Shown: positions 10,079 to 18,628 of the stretch, in pieces | How the letters are laid out: each line of letters opens with the position of its first letter | Position numbering within the stretch: the stretch's first letter is position 1 | Assembly (NCBI RefSeq): GCF_014621775.1 | Contig: NZ_CP061204.1 | Span: forward strand, 2,872,501-2,936,500 | Source of the DNA: Stenotrophomonas sp. 169 | GTDB lineage: Bacteria; Pseudomonadota; Gammaproteobacteria; Xanthomonadales; Xanthomonadaceae | Reading direction: 5' to 3' | Length of the DNA stretch: 64,000 nt | Translations under genes and position numbers: made by a program | The notes under the pieces: generated by a model | Told to the model about the DNA's origin: nothing | Databases searched by the model: none | The model's input: the letters and a program-made list of their open reading frames with translations, nothing else

Positions 10079-12445
10079 ATGACGCGACTCCCGAACCGCC
10101 GCCTGCTGGCCCTCGCCCTCGCTGTTGGAATCGGCGCCCCCGCACTGGCGCAGGCTGCCGCCCCCTTCACGGTCAGCGACATCCGCGTGGACGGCCTGCA
10201 GCGCATCAGCTCCGGCACCGTGTTCACCTACCTGCCGGTGGAACGTGGCCAGGCGCTCACCGACGCCAAGGTCAGCGAAACCATCCGTGCCCTGTACAAG
10301 ACCGGCTTCTTCGAAGACGTCCAGCTGGACCGCCAGGGCGACATCCTGGTGGTCACGGTCAAGGAGCGTCCGGCGATCAACAAGCTCACCGTCACCGGCA
10401 ACAAGGACATCAAGTCCGACCAGCTGCTGAAGGGCCTGAGCGACATCGGCCTGACCGAAGGCGGCACGTTCGACCGCCTGAGCCTGGACCGCGTGACCCA
10501 GGAACTGCGTCGCCAGTACAACGACCGCGGCAAATACAACGTGGAAATCACCCCGACGGTGAGCCCGCTGGACCGCAACCGGGTCGATATCGCGATCACC
10601 ATCAAGGAAGGCAAGGCGGCCAAGATCCGCCACGTCAACCTGATCGGTACCGAGAAGTATCCGGCCGAAGACATCCTGGACACGTGGGAATCGAAGGAGC
10701 ACAACTGGGCGTCGTGGTACCGCCGTGATGACCAGTACTCCAAGGAAAAGATGTCCGGCGACCTGGAGAAACTGAACTCCTGGTACCTGGACCGCGGCTA
10801 CGTGGACTTCAGCATCGACTCCACCCAGGTGTCGATCAGCCCCGACAAGCGCGACATGTTCATCAGCGCCGGCGTCACCGAAGGCGAGCAGTACAAGATC
10901 TCCGAGATCAAGGTCAGCGGCGATACCGTGCTGCCGCAGGAAGACGTCGAGCGCATGGTCATCCAGAAGTCAGGTGACACGTTCTCGCGCGCCCTGCTGG
11001 AATTCAGCTCGAACAGCATCACCAATTCGCTGTCGAACATCGGCTATGCCTTTGCCAAGGTGAACCCGATCCCGACCACCAACCGTGCCGACCGCACGGT
11101 GGCGATCAACATGCAGGTGGTGCCCGGTCCGCGCGTGTCCGTGCGGCAGATCCAGTTCCGCGGCAACACGCGCACCTCCGATGAAGTGCTGCGTCGCGAA
11201 ATGCGCCAGTTCGAGAACAGCTGGTACTCGCAGGCCGCCATCGACCGTTCCAAGATCCGCCTGCAGCGCCTGGGCTACTTCGAAGCGGTGGATGTGCAGT
11301 CCACCCCGGTCACCGGCAGCAACGACCAGGTCGACGTGATTTACAACGTCAAGGAAACCACGTCGGGCAGCTTCGTGTTCGGCCTGGGTTACTCGCAGTC
11401 GTACGGCATGACCACCTCGGTGCAGCTGTCGCAGAACAACTTCCTGGGCGGCGGCAACCGGGTGTCGGTGGAAGCCTCGCGCAGCAGCTACCTGCAGCGT
11501 TATGGCTTCAGCTACACCAACCCGTACTTCACCGATGACGGCGTGTCGCTGGGCTACAACCTGTCGTGGCGCGAGCTCGATTACTCCGACTTCAACACTG
11601 CGCAGTACAACAGCACCAACGGTGCAGCGCAGATGGTGTTCGGCGTGCCGATCACCGAGACCGATACGGTCTCGTTGATGTTCGGTATCGATAGCAACCA
11701 GATCACGGTTTACGAAGGCTCCACGCCAGCGTCGATCATCGACTACATCAATGCTGTAGGTCGTAAGACCTTCCACGCATGGCGTTCGGAGCTGGGCTGG
11801 GCGCGAGACTCCCGAAACGACTACTTCATGCCGACCCGTGGTACGTACCAGCGCGTCGGTCTTGAAGCCACACTGCCGGGTTCAACCGTTGAGTACTACA
11901 AGCTGAACTATCAGATCAGCAAGTACTGGCCGATCATCCCGTCCCTCGTCATCAACACCCGTTTCGAGGTTGGCTACGGCGATAGTTACGGAGACGATGT
12001 GTCGCGCGTTGTGACCGAGGCGGATGGCACCCAGCGCGTGATTACCGCGTCCGGCCTGCCGTTCTACGAGAACTTCTACGCGGGCGGCACGAACTCGGTT
12101 CGCGGGTTCGAAGACAATACGCTTGGACCGCGTTCCACGCCCAATCGGTTCTACAACCGTGGCCAGCCTCTGGGCGGCGCACTCAAGACTGTGGGTTCGG
12201 TTGAAGCGTATTTCCCGCGTCTATTCGACAGCCCATCCGCCCGTGTCTCCGCGTTCTTGGACTTCGGCAACGTCTATAGCGGCACGGACGACTTCAAGGC
12301 GAACGAACTGCGTGTGTCTACCGGTGTTGCCCTGCTGTGGCGCGCCCCGGTCGGCCCCATCTCGATCAGCTATGCCTTCCCCCTCAAGAAGGAAGACAAC
12401 GACGAAGTCGAACGCCTGCAGTTCACGTTCGGCGGTCAGTTCTAA
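10079..12445 (+). CDS. bamA: Outer-membrane protein assembly factor BamA
   Basis: The essential Omp85 protein that inserts beta-barrels into the outer membrane. A signal peptide (MTRLPNRRLLALALAVGIG, cleavage after AQA) precedes five POTRA domains (about residues 25-420) and a 16-strand barrel, with the conserved GTNSVRGF motif of strand-16/loop-6 type and a C-terminal Phe in FTFGGQF, the beta-signal. Length 788 is typical. The chosen ATG gives the clean signal peptide; an in-frame extension to 9986 would hide it. From about 11690 to 12325 the codons switch to many A/T-ending ones (GGT, GTT, CGT, GAA), unlike the rest of the gene, which suggests replacement of part of the barrel by recombination. 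Confidence 0.97.
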   Translation: MTRLPNRRLLALALAVGIGAPALAQAAAPFTVSDIRVDGLQRISSGTVFTYLPVERGQALTDAKVSETIRALYKTGFFEDVQLDRQGDILVVTVKERPAINKLTVTGNKDIKSDQLLKGLSDIGLTEGGTFDRLSLDRVTQELRRQYNDRGKYNVEITPTVSPLDRNRVDIAITIKEGKAAKIRHVNLIGTEKYPAEDILDTWESKEHNWASWYRRDDQYSKEKMSGDLEKLNSWYLDRGYVDFSIDSTQVSISPDKRDMFISAGVTEGEQYKISEIKVSGDTVLPQEDVERMVIQKSGDTFSRALLEFSSNSITNSLSNIGYAFAKVNPIPTTNRADRTVAINMQVVPGPRVSVRQIQFRGNTRTSDEVLRREMRQFENSWYSQAAIDRSKIRLQRLGYFEAVDVQSTPVTGSNDQVDVIYNVKETTSGSFVFGLGYSQSYGMTTSVQLSQNNFLGGGNRVSVEASRSSYLQRYGFSYTNPYFTDDGVSLGYNLSWRELDYSDFNTAQYNSTNGAAQMVFGVPITETDTVSLMFGIDSNQITVYEGSTPASIIDYINAVGRKTFHAWRSELGWARDSRNDYFMPTRGTYQRVGLEATLPGSTVEYYKLNYQISKYWPIIPSLVINTRFEVGYGDSYGDDVSRVVTEADGTQRVITASGLPFYENFYAGGTNSVRGFEDNTLGPRSTPNRFYNRGQPLGGALKTVGSVEAYFPRLFDSPSARVSAFLDFGNVYSGTDDFKANELRVSTGVALLWRAPVGPISISYAFPLKKEDNDEVERLQFTFGGQF

Positions 12446-12465
12446 GCAGTCCGCACGAAACACAG

Positions 12466-12496
12466 AAACGCCGGGCATTGCCCGGCGTTTTTTTTG
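12466..12496 (+). terminator. Intrinsic terminator after bamA
   Basis: AAACGCCGGGC (12466-12476), loop ATT, GCCCGGCGTTT (12480-12490), then more T. The stem is perfect over 11 pairs. Confidence 0.95.
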
Positions 12497-12684
12497 CCGT
12501 TTGACCAACCGTCGTATGTGACGCGAGGTATGCAGAGGTGGAGGAGCTGCGGCGCCAACTCCTTCAACCCCACTTAAGAACCGCTCGAACTGCACACCGG
12601 CGGCGAAGGCAGCGACCGGTCCAGTGGCGTAATAGAAATGTGTCCAATGGTCGAAGCAACGTCCGCTCTTCTGGACGCGATGGT

Positions 12685-13224
12685 CTAAAGGAACACGTGG
12701 CCTAGAACGCCGTCATTTACCGCCGAAACACTTCCTTCGCAGGTCGGATCCAGCGTATCAAAGTGCCGCCAGTCAGTTCCCTTCCAGATGAAAACACATC
12801 GATAAAGGGGCAATGTTCCAGGAAGCGCAACTTTGGAAATATGGCCGATGAAGTAGTCTCCAACGTGGTATCCCGCCTCGCAGTCCGGATCCGGTGAGGT
12901 GAAGAAGTTCCAGTTCCCTGGTCCATTGCAGGAGTAAAGTGGGGTGCTGTCTTGGAAAGGGGTCGACGATAGAAAACCCAGCGTTCCTTCCAACCGCCAT
13001 CCCTGCTTGTGACCATTCTCAGGCCAGTAGAAATTGGTTGAGTGCGTCTGAGTTTTAGATCGATACATTCGGATGATCTCCCTCAGGGTGACCCCCGTGG
13101 GCAGCGCCATGGAGGCGGCAGCTGATGGCGGATCAATTCCGACAAGGTCAGCGTCATGCGCAGCTGCGCTACCAACTGTCGCGAACAGCGAGCCGACGAG
13201 TGCCATTCTTCCAATGACTTTCAT
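12685..13224 (-). CDS. Secreted repeat protein of unknown function
   Basis: 179 residues with a signal peptide (MKVIGRMALVGSLFATVGSA, cleavage after AAA). The mature part holds three related units at about residues 53-84, 96-129 and 139-177. Units 2 and 3 share the pattern PLYxC, then (F/H)F(T/D)(S/T)xDPxCE, then (I/L)GH(I/V); unit 1 is a looser match ending in EGTLGFL. The Tyr-Arg...His-Phe layout recalls DUF5648-like repeat proteins, but that is a weak guess. Codon use is clearly more A/T-rich than in neighbouring genes, and it runs against bamA and lpxD, which suggests acquisition. A good ribosome-binding site (AGGAGTG) precedes the ATG, so the gene is probably expressed. Confidence 0.75.
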   Translation of the reverse strand: MKVIGRMALVGSLFATVGSAAAHDADLVGIDPPSAAASMALPTGVTLREIIRMYRSKTQTHSTNFYWPENGHKQGWRLEGTLGFLSSTPFQDSTPLYSCNGPGNWNFFTSPDPDCEAGYHVGDYFIGHISKVALPGTLPLYRCVFIWKGTDWRHFDTLDPTCEGSVSAVNDGVLGHVFL

Positions 13225-13427
13225 ACTTCACTCCTAGCTATATGAAGCGGAGCAGAAATGCTCCACTGCAGGCGTCATGCCCACCGGCGGAGCCTAGAAG
13301 GATGGAACTGGGCCTACTTACATATTCCGGTCATCGCATTGCCACCAGCTCTTGCGCCTGTCGTCCGACACGGCCACGTCCTGCGGCGACACATCAGCCC
13401 TTTCTGGACTGGCCCGCGCTTCGCGCT

Positions 13428-13450
13428 CGCCGAGCATGGCTCGGCGCTAC
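13428..13450 (-). repeat. SMAG-type GTAG palindrome
   Basis: The minus strand reads GTAGCGCCGAGC then CATGCTCGGCG. It lies just before a 23-bp tandem repeat upstream of lpxD. Confidence 0.85.
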
Positions 13451-13457
13451 GGCGTCG

Positions 13458-13549
13458 GTGGGCGTTTCGGACACGGGTGTGTGGGAGTGGCGAACACGGG
13501 TCGGTGGGCGTGGCGGACACGGCTACGTGGGCGTGCCGAATGTGGCGAG
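13458..13549. repeat. Four tandem copies of a 23-bp repeat
   Basis: Units start at 13458, 13481, 13504 and 13527, exactly 23 bp apart, with the core GTGGG(C/A)GT followed by CGGACACGG or variants. The unit is not a multiple of three and no plausible protein spans it, so it is a non-coding minisatellite. It ends about 55 bp upstream of the lpxD promoter. Confidence 0.85.
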
Positions 13550-13605
13550 TGACCGGTGGAACGGCACCGGGGCCTCGTCCTGACCGCCCTGGCGGGAGCG
13601 GTAAC

Positions 13606-13641
13606 ATGACCGTTGTCACGCCACACGGTAAACTCCCCGCG
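13606..13641 (+). promoter_or_regulatory. Promoter of lpxD, probably giving a leaderless mRNA
   Basis: ATGACC (13606-13611), 17-bp spacer, TAAACT (13629-13634), then six bases to the GTG start codon. A start of transcription at the usual distance falls on the G of GTG, and no ribosome-binding site is visible. Confidence 0.5.
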
Positions 13642-14663
13642 TGAATACTCCTACCTACTCCGCCCAGCAACTCGCCGAGCAGTTCGGCCTGCAGGTCCAT
13701 GGCGATGCCTCCACCGTGATCGGTGGCGTGGCGACGCTGGCCCATGCCGGACCGGCCCAGCTCACCTTCCTGGCCAATCCCCGCTACCGTGCGCAGCTGG
13801 CCGACAGCCAGGCCGGCATCGTGGTGCTTCGTGCCGAGGATGCCGAGTCCGCGCCCGGCACGGCGCTGGTCGCCAAGGACCCGTACAACACGTTCGCCCG
13901 CATCGCGGCCCTGTTCGATGTGGCCCCCAGCCGCCCGCCGGGCATCCATCCCAGCGCGGTCATCGACCCCAGCGCACAGGTGGCCGCCAGTGCCCATGTC
14001 GGACCCTTCGTCATCATCGGCGAGCGCAGCGTGATCGGCGAGAACTGCATCATCGGCGCGGGCAGCGTGATCGGCGAAGACTGCAGCCTGGACAGCGGCT
14101 GCGAACTCATCGCGCGGGTCACCCTGGTCACCCGGGTAAAGCTGGGCAAGCGTGTGCGCATCCATCCCGGCGCCGTGCTCGGCGCCGATGGATTCGGCCT
14201 GGCCATGGACGCAGGCAAATGGATCAAGGTTCCGCAGCTGGGTGGCGTGCGCATCGGCGACGACTGCGAGATCGGCGCCAATACCTGCGTGGACCGTGGC
14301 GCCCTGGAAGACACCGTGCTGGCCGAAGACGTGCGCCTGGACAACCTGGTGCAGGTCGCCCACAACGTGCAGATCGGCGCGCATTCGGCGATTGCCGGCT
14401 GCACGGGTATCGCCGGCAGCGCGAAGATCGGCCGTTACTGCCTGCTCGGCGGGGCCGTCGGCGTGGTCGGTCATCTTGAAATCTGCGACAAAGTCGTGGT
14501 CACCGGTAAATCGGTGGTCCGCAACTCCATTACCGAGCCGGGCGAGTATTCCTCCGGCACGCCGTTGACCGACAACCGCACGTGGCGCAAGAACGCCGCG
14601 CGCTTCAAACAGCTCGATGCGCTGGCCCGTCGCATCCTGTCTGTGAGCAAGGAGAAGGAATGA
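13641..14663 (+). CDS. lpxD: UDP-3-O-acylglucosamine N-acyltransferase
   Basis: Third enzyme of lipid A synthesis; transfers a 3-hydroxyacyl chain from acyl carrier protein to the 2-amino group of UDP-3-O-acyl-glucosamine. The N-terminal uridine-binding domain (to about residue 105) is followed by hexapeptide repeats that form a left-handed beta-helix (IDPSAQ, VIGENC, IIGAGS, VIGEDC). The catalytic-type His lies in QVAHNVQIGAHSAIAGC. At 340 residues it fits. It starts with GTG, and its stop overlaps the fabZ start (ATGA). In many relatives skp separates bamA and lpxD; here a small foreign-looking gene does. Confidence 0.97.
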   Translation: MNTPTYSAQQLAEQFGLQVHGDASTVIGGVATLAHAGPAQLTFLANPRYRAQLADSQAGIVVLRAEDAESAPGTALVAKDPYNTFARIAALFDVAPSRPPGIHPSAVIDPSAQVAASAHVGPFVIIGERSVIGENCIIGAGSVIGEDCSLDSGCELIARVTLVTRVKLGKRVRIHPGAVLGADGFGLAMDAGKWIKVPQLGGVRIGDDCEIGANTCVDRGALEDTVLAEDVRLDNLVQVAHNVQIGAHSAIAGCTGIAGSAKIGRYCLLGGAVGVVGHLEICDKVVVTGKSVVRNSITEPGEYSSGTPLTDNRTWRKNAARFKQLDALARRILSVSKEKE

Positions 14664-15130
14664 GCCAGGAACAGACCCCGTCGGACATCGACCTGCCCGA
14701 CATCGCCCAGATCCGGGCCTTGATCCCGCACCGCTACCCTTTCCTGCTGGTGGACAAGGTGGTGTCGCTCGACTTCGAGAAGCGCAAGATCGTCGCCCGC
14801 AAGAACGTCAGCATCAACGAGCCGTTCTTCCAGGGCCATTTCCCCGAACAGCCGATCATGCCCGGCGTGCTGATCATCGAAGCCATGGCGCAGGCGGGCG
14901 GCGTGCTCACCCAGCTCACGCTGGGCCGGGATGCGCAGTCCAAGCTGTTCTACATGGTGAAGGTGGACAATGTCCGCTTCAGCGACAAGGTGGTCCCCGG
15001 CGATGTGCTGGAGATGCACGTGGAGATCAAGCGCGTGATCCGCAACATGGCGGTGTACGACTGCAAGGCCTTCGTCGACGGCAGGATCGTCGCCTGCGCC
15101 GAAGTCATGTGTGCCGGCACCCGCGAATAA
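14660..15130 (+). CDS. fabZ: 3-hydroxyacyl-ACP dehydratase
   Basis: Dehydrates 3-hydroxyacyl-ACP in fatty-acid elongation, competing with LpxA and LpxD for the same substrate. The hot-dog fold active site is intact: the His in [15 protein letters not shown] and the Glu in [17 protein letters not shown] at the N-terminus is diagnostic. The start used overlaps lpxD by four bases after GGAGAAGG and gives 156 residues; an upstream in-frame start inside lpxD adds unrelated sequence. Confidence 0.97.
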   Translation: MSQEQTPSDIDLPDIAQIRALIPHRYPFLLVDKVVSLDFEKRKIVARKNVSINEPFFQGHFPEQPIMPGVLIIEAMAQAGGVLTQLTLGRDAQSKLFYMVKVDNVRFSDKVVPGDVLEMHVEIKRVIRNMAVYDCKAFVDGRIVACAEVMCAGTRE

Positions 15131-15149
15131 CCTACGAGGAGGACCACCG

Positions 15150-15941
15150 ATGAGCGGACACGCTCCGTTGATCCACCCCACGGCAGTGATCGATCCGTCG
15201 GCGAAGCTCGCCGACGGCGTCCGCGTGGGCGCATTCACCCTGATCGGGGCCGATGTTGAAATCGGCGAAAACACCGAGATCGGCCCGCATTGCAGCATCC
15301 ACGGCCCGACCCGTATCGGCCGCGACAACCGGTTCATCGGCCACGCCGCCATCGGTGGCGAGCCGCAGGACAAGAAATACAACGCCGAGAAGACCGAGCT
15401 GGTGATGGGGGACCGCAATGTCATCCGCGAGTTCGTCACCATCAACCGGGGGACCGGCGGTGGCGGTGGCATCACCACCGTCGGCGATGACAACTGGATG
15501 CTGGCGTACACCCACGTCGCGCACGATTGCCACGTCGGCAGCCACTGTGTGTTCTCCAACAACACCACGCTGGCCGGCCACGTGACCGTGGGCGACCATG
15601 TGATCATCAGCGGCTTCGCCGGTGCCCACCAGTTCTGCCGTATCGGCGCGCATGCCTTCCTGGGCATGGGCGCGCTGACCAATGGCGATGTCCCGCCGTT
15701 CACCATGGTCGGCAGTGATTCGCTGGGCCGTCCGCGCGGCATCAACAGCGAAGGCCTGAAGCGCCGCGGCTTCGACGCCGAGCGCATCGCCAGCATCAAG
15801 CGCGCGTACCGCACCCTGTACGTTGCCGGCCTGCCGCTGGCCGAGGCCAAGGTGCAACTGGCCGAGCAGGCGCGCAGCAGCGAAGACGTCAAGGCGCTGC
15901 TGGAGTTCATCGAACAGGCCGAGCGGCCGCTGCTGCGATGA
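15150..15941 (+). CDS. lpxA: UDP-N-acetylglucosamine acyltransferase
   Basis: First enzyme of lipid A synthesis; O-acylates UDP-GlcNAc with a 3-hydroxyacyl chain from ACP. Hexapeptide repeats ([20 protein letters not shown] and on) build the beta-helix, and the catalytic His lies in [11 protein letters not shown]. The start is set by a strong GAGGAGG eight bases upstream, giving 263 residues, the normal length; an earlier in-frame ATG inside fabZ is rejected. It overlaps lpxB by four bases. Confidence 0.97.
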   Translation: MSGHAPLIHPTAVIDPSAKLADGVRVGAFTLIGADVEIGENTEIGPHCSIHGPTRIGRDNRFIGHAAIGGEPQDKKYNAEKTELVMGDRNVIREFVTINRGTGGGGGITTVGDDNWMLAYTHVAHDCHVGSHCVFSNNTTLAGHVTVGDHVIISGFAGAHQFCRIGAHAFLGMGALTNGDVPPFTMVGSDSLGRPRGINSEGLKRRGFDAERIASIKRAYRTLYVAGLPLAEAKVQLAEQARSSEDVKALLEFIEQAERPLLR

Positions 15942-17188
15942 ACCAGACCACGCTGCCGCCCACGGCCGAGGTCATCCTGTTGCGTGAAGCACCGGCTGCC
16001 AGCGCCCCCGCGCGTGTCGATACGCGTCCCCTGCGCGTGGCGCTGGTGGCGGGCGAAGCATCAGGTGACCAGCTGGGCGCAGGGTTGGTACGGGAGTTGA
16101 AGGCACGCTTCCCCAATGCAGAGTTTGCGGGCATTGGCGGTGATGGGATGCGCCATGCGGGCTGCCAGACCTGGTTCGACGCCAGCGAGTTGGCCGTGAT
16201 GGGGCTGACCGAAGTGCTGCGCCATCTGCCGCGGTTGCTGAAGCTGCGTTCGCAGTTCCGCCAGCGCGTGCTGGAGTGGCAGCCTGATGTGTTCATCGGC
16301 ATCGACGCGCCCGACTTCAACCTGGGCGTGGAGCGCTGGCTGAAGCTGCGCGGCATCCGCACCGTGCACTACGTCAGTCCTTCGGTGTGGGCATGGCGCG
16401 AGAAACGCGCGGAGAAGATCGGCGAGAGCGCGGACCTGGTGCTGTGCCTGTTCCCGATGGAGCCGCCCATCTATGCGCGGCACGGCATCGATGCGCGGTT
16501 TGTCGGCCACCCGATGGCCGATGACATCCCGATGCACGTGGATCGCGAACAGGCACGCGCCGACCTGGGCCTGCCGTCCAATGCGAAAGTGCTGGCGGTG
16601 CTGCCGGGCAGCCGGCTGGGCGAAATCAGCCGGCTGGGCGAGCCCTTCTTTGAGGCGGCCTGGCAGGTATGCGAACGCATTCCCGGATTGCACGTCGTCG
16701 TGCCGGCCGCGAACGCCGCGTGCCGTCAGTTGATCGACCAGCAGCTCTCCCGCTCTGCGTTCCCCGTGGTGCATTCCCATGTGCTGGACGGACAGGCGCG
16801 CACCGCCATGATCGCCGCCGACGTGGTGGTGCTCGCTTCGGGCACGGCCACGCTGGAGGCGATGCTGGTGAAGCGGCCCATGGTGGTCGGCTACCGGGTC
16901 AACGAGCTGACCTACCGGCTGGTCAAGGCGCTGGGCCTGCTGAAGGTCGATCGCTATGCCCTGCCGAACATCCTGGCCAACAAGGATCTGGCGCCGGAAC
17001 TGATGCAGCACGATTGCGTGCCGGAGAAGCTGGCCGCTGCGATCCAGCAGTGGTTCGACCATCCGCAGAAAAGCATCGACCTGCAGGCCACGTATCAGCA
17101 GTTGCACACCCTGCTGCGGCGTGATGCCTCGGCCCGCGCGGCCGATGCCGTGGCCGAGCTGGTGGCCCGCGATGTGGTGCCCCGATGA
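15938..17188 (+). CDS. lpxB: Lipid A disaccharide synthase
   Basis: A glycosyltransferase joining UDP-2,3-diacylglucosamine and lipid X to the tetra-acyl disaccharide of lipid A at the inner membrane. Conserved segments are [37 protein letters not shown] and the C-terminal [12 protein letters not shown]. An N-terminal extension of about 30 residues (Ala/Pro-rich) precedes the catalytic core, making 416 residues instead of about 380. Both neighbours overlap it by four bases (ATGA), so the four lipid A/fatty-acid genes and rnhB form one coupled unit. Confidence 0.97.
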   Translation: MNQTTLPPTAEVILLREAPAASAPARVDTRPLRVALVAGEASGDQLGAGLVRELKARFPNAEFAGIGGDGMRHAGCQTWFDASELAVMGLTEVLRHLPRLLKLRSQFRQRVLEWQPDVFIGIDAPDFNLGVERWLKLRGIRTVHYVSPSVWAWREKRAEKIGESADLVLCLFPMEPPIYARHGIDARFVGHPMADDIPMHVDREQARADLGLPSNAKVLAVLPGSRLGEISRLGEPFFEAAWQVCERIPGLHVVVPAANAACRQLIDQQLSRSAFPVVHSHVLDGQARTAMIAADVVVLASGTATLEAMLVKRPMVVGYRVNELTYRLVKALGLLKVDRYALPNILANKDLAPELMQHDCVPEKLAAAIQQWFDHPQKSIDLQATYQQLHTLLRRDASARAADAVAELVARDVVPR

Positions 17189-17862
17189 GCCGTCGTGCTG
17201 CCGCTGCCGCGACGATGACGCTGTTCAGCGCCACCGCAGCGGCAACCGTGGTCGTGCAGCGTATCGCCGGCGTGGATGAGGCCGGTCGTGGCCCGTTGGC
17301 CGGCCCGGTGTCCGTGGCTGCGGTGGTGTTCGATCCTGCGCGGCCCCGCATCAACGGCCTGGACGATTCCAAACAGTTGACTGCGGCCCGCCGTGACCAG
17401 TTGTACGACCGCATCATTGACCGTGCGCTGGCGTGGCATGTGGTCCTGGTCGATGCCCCCACCGTGGACCGGCTGAACATCTATCAGGCGACACTGCAGG
17501 GCATGCGCGAGGTGGTGGCTGCGGTTGCGCACGCGGCCGATCTGGCACGCATCGATGGCAATGTGGTGCCCAAGGGTCTGGTGCTGCCGGGCGAAGCGTT
17601 GATCGGGGGCGACGCCATCGACCGCGCGATCATGGCTGCTTCGATCCTCGCCAAGGTCAGCCGTGACCGCTACATGCAGCGCGTGCACGAGCAGTTTCCG
17701 TATTTCGGCTTCGACCAGCACAAAGGGTATGGCACGCCCATGCACCTGGCGGCATTGCGCGAACACGGACCGTGCCTGGAACACCGGCGCAGCTTCGCGC
17801 CCGTGCGCGAGTGCCTGGCCGTGCCGGTTGCTGCTCCTTTGGAGATGGCGCTGGCGCTGTAG
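17185..17862 (+). CDS. rnhB: Ribonuclease HII
   Basis: Cuts RNA in RNA-DNA hybrids, including single ribonucleotides in DNA. The catalytic DEAGRG motif lies near residue 31 in [16 protein letters not shown], and the later acidic residues lie in ARIDGN and [22 protein letters not shown]. The last motif, HKGYGTPMH, binds substrate. Length 225 includes a short Ala-rich N-terminal extension. It is the last gene of the lpxD operon and is followed directly by the composite repeat cassette. Confidence 0.96.
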   Translation: MSRRAAAAATMTLFSATAAATVVVQRIAGVDEAGRGPLAGPVSVAAVVFDPARPRINGLDDSKQLTAARRDQLYDRIIDRALAWHVVLVDAPTVDRLNIYQATLQGMREVVAAVAHAADLARIDGNVVPKGLVLPGEALIGGDAIDRAIMAASILAKVSRDRYMQRVHEQFPYFGFDQHKGYGTPMHLAALREHGPCLEHRRSFAPVRECLAVPVAAPLEMALAL

Positions 17863-18258
17863 GTGAGTCGAACGGGTGAGACCCCCTCGCGGTGGCTCTG
17901 ACAGCGGGTTCCGAGCTTGGGGCCGGGCGGTGGGGCTGCGCGGGGGACGGCAAAAACTGCGTCCATGCGTGCCTCGTTTCGCGCCATCCATGGCGCGGGT
18001 ACACGTCATCGCATTCGCGCTGCCGCTCCCACGCTTTGCTGCGCAAACCGCGGGCCCCGTCTCACCAACACCCACACCCCGCCGCTTCGCGGCCGCCCCT
18101 GACTCAGGGGCTCCCTCCACCAGACGGATTGCCGTCATCGGTAGCGCCGAGCCGTGGTCGGCGGAATGTTCCCGCTAACGGCCCGCTACGCTCGCCGACC
18201 ATGGGTCGGCGCTACCGATGCCCGCAGGTCCCATGGCCACCATGGACCTGTCGAAGGT

Positions 18259-18359
18259 GGGGCGGGGTGGGTTGGCGGGGGCGTTGAGCGCCATGGATGG
18301 CGCGAAACGAGGCCCGCAGGATGCGGTTGTTGCCGTCCCCCGCCAACCCACCCCGCCCC
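18259..18359. repeat. Hairpin with a 23-bp perfect stem
   Basis: The arm 18259-18281 (begins GGGGCGGGG) is the exact complement of 18337-18359 (ends CCCCGCCCC). The enclosed loop contains the further palindrome GCGCCAT-GG-ATGGCGC. The matching structure in copy B has two mismatches. Confidence 0.85.
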
Positions 18360-18378
18360 GCCAACAAGCAGCCCTGCA

Positions 18379-18468
18379 GCTGTAGCTGTAGCTGTAGCTG
18401 TAGCTGTAGCTGTAGCTCTAGCTGTAGCTCTAGCTGTAGCTCTAGCTGTAGCTGTAGCTGTAGCTCTG
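18379..18468 (+). repeat. Hexanucleotide array (GCTGTA/GCTCTA)
   Basis: Fourteen exact-length units from 18379 to 18462, eleven GCTGTA and three GCTCTA, followed by the degenerate unit GCTCTG. It ends 47 bp before the candidate -35 box of dnaE. Such arrays can change copy number by slippage. Confidence 0.93.
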
Positions 18469-18515
18469 GCTTCGAAGCCCCCCGCGCAGCGCGCCCCTTC
18501 CTCTACGTCAAGACC

Positions 18516-18544
18516 TTGTCCGTACAGGTCACCGCCGGTACCCT
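18516..18544 (+). promoter_or_regulatory. Candidate promoter of dnaE
   Basis: TTGTCC (18516-18521), 17-bp spacer, TACCCT (18539-18544). The start of transcription would be near 18551, about 78 nt before dnaE. Confidence 0.4.
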
Positions 18545-18628
18545 GAGCGGGCACTCCTGCGCACCTGTGACCCCGGCGGCCGTTCCTACGCCTGCTCCCG
18601 GGGCCGGTGCGCTCCAACCTGGTCCGGC

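Larger units (their letters stand above)
17868..18468 (+). repeat. Composite repeat cassette, copy A
   Basis: A non-coding block filling the rnhB-dnaE gap. An inverted copy lies at 54213-54753. A stretch of about 130 bp (18189-18320) shows no difference between copies, and the rest differs only at scattered bases. The cassette contains two inverted arms (17940-17996 and 18288-18343, each holding GCGCCATCCATGGCGC or its complement), an inward-facing pair of SMAG palindromes (18141-18164 plus, 18193-18215 minus), a perfect GCCCCTGA/TCAGGGGC palindrome, a 23-bp perfect hairpin stem, and a terminal hexanucleotide array. No protein-coding frame has convincing content. It resembles a compound REP or MITE-like element; origin unknown. 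Confidence 0.8.

Noticed and set aside
12496..12684. Possible gene remnant on the minus strand after the secreted repeat protein
   Set aside because: One frame reads through without stops, but it lacks a start, a family motif and codon bias, so it is not called.
13458..13549. CRISPR-like array
   Set aside because: The units are directly adjacent with no unique spacers, and no cas gene is present. The other arrays (27904, 28995, 23263, 26103) also have repeated rather than unique spacers.
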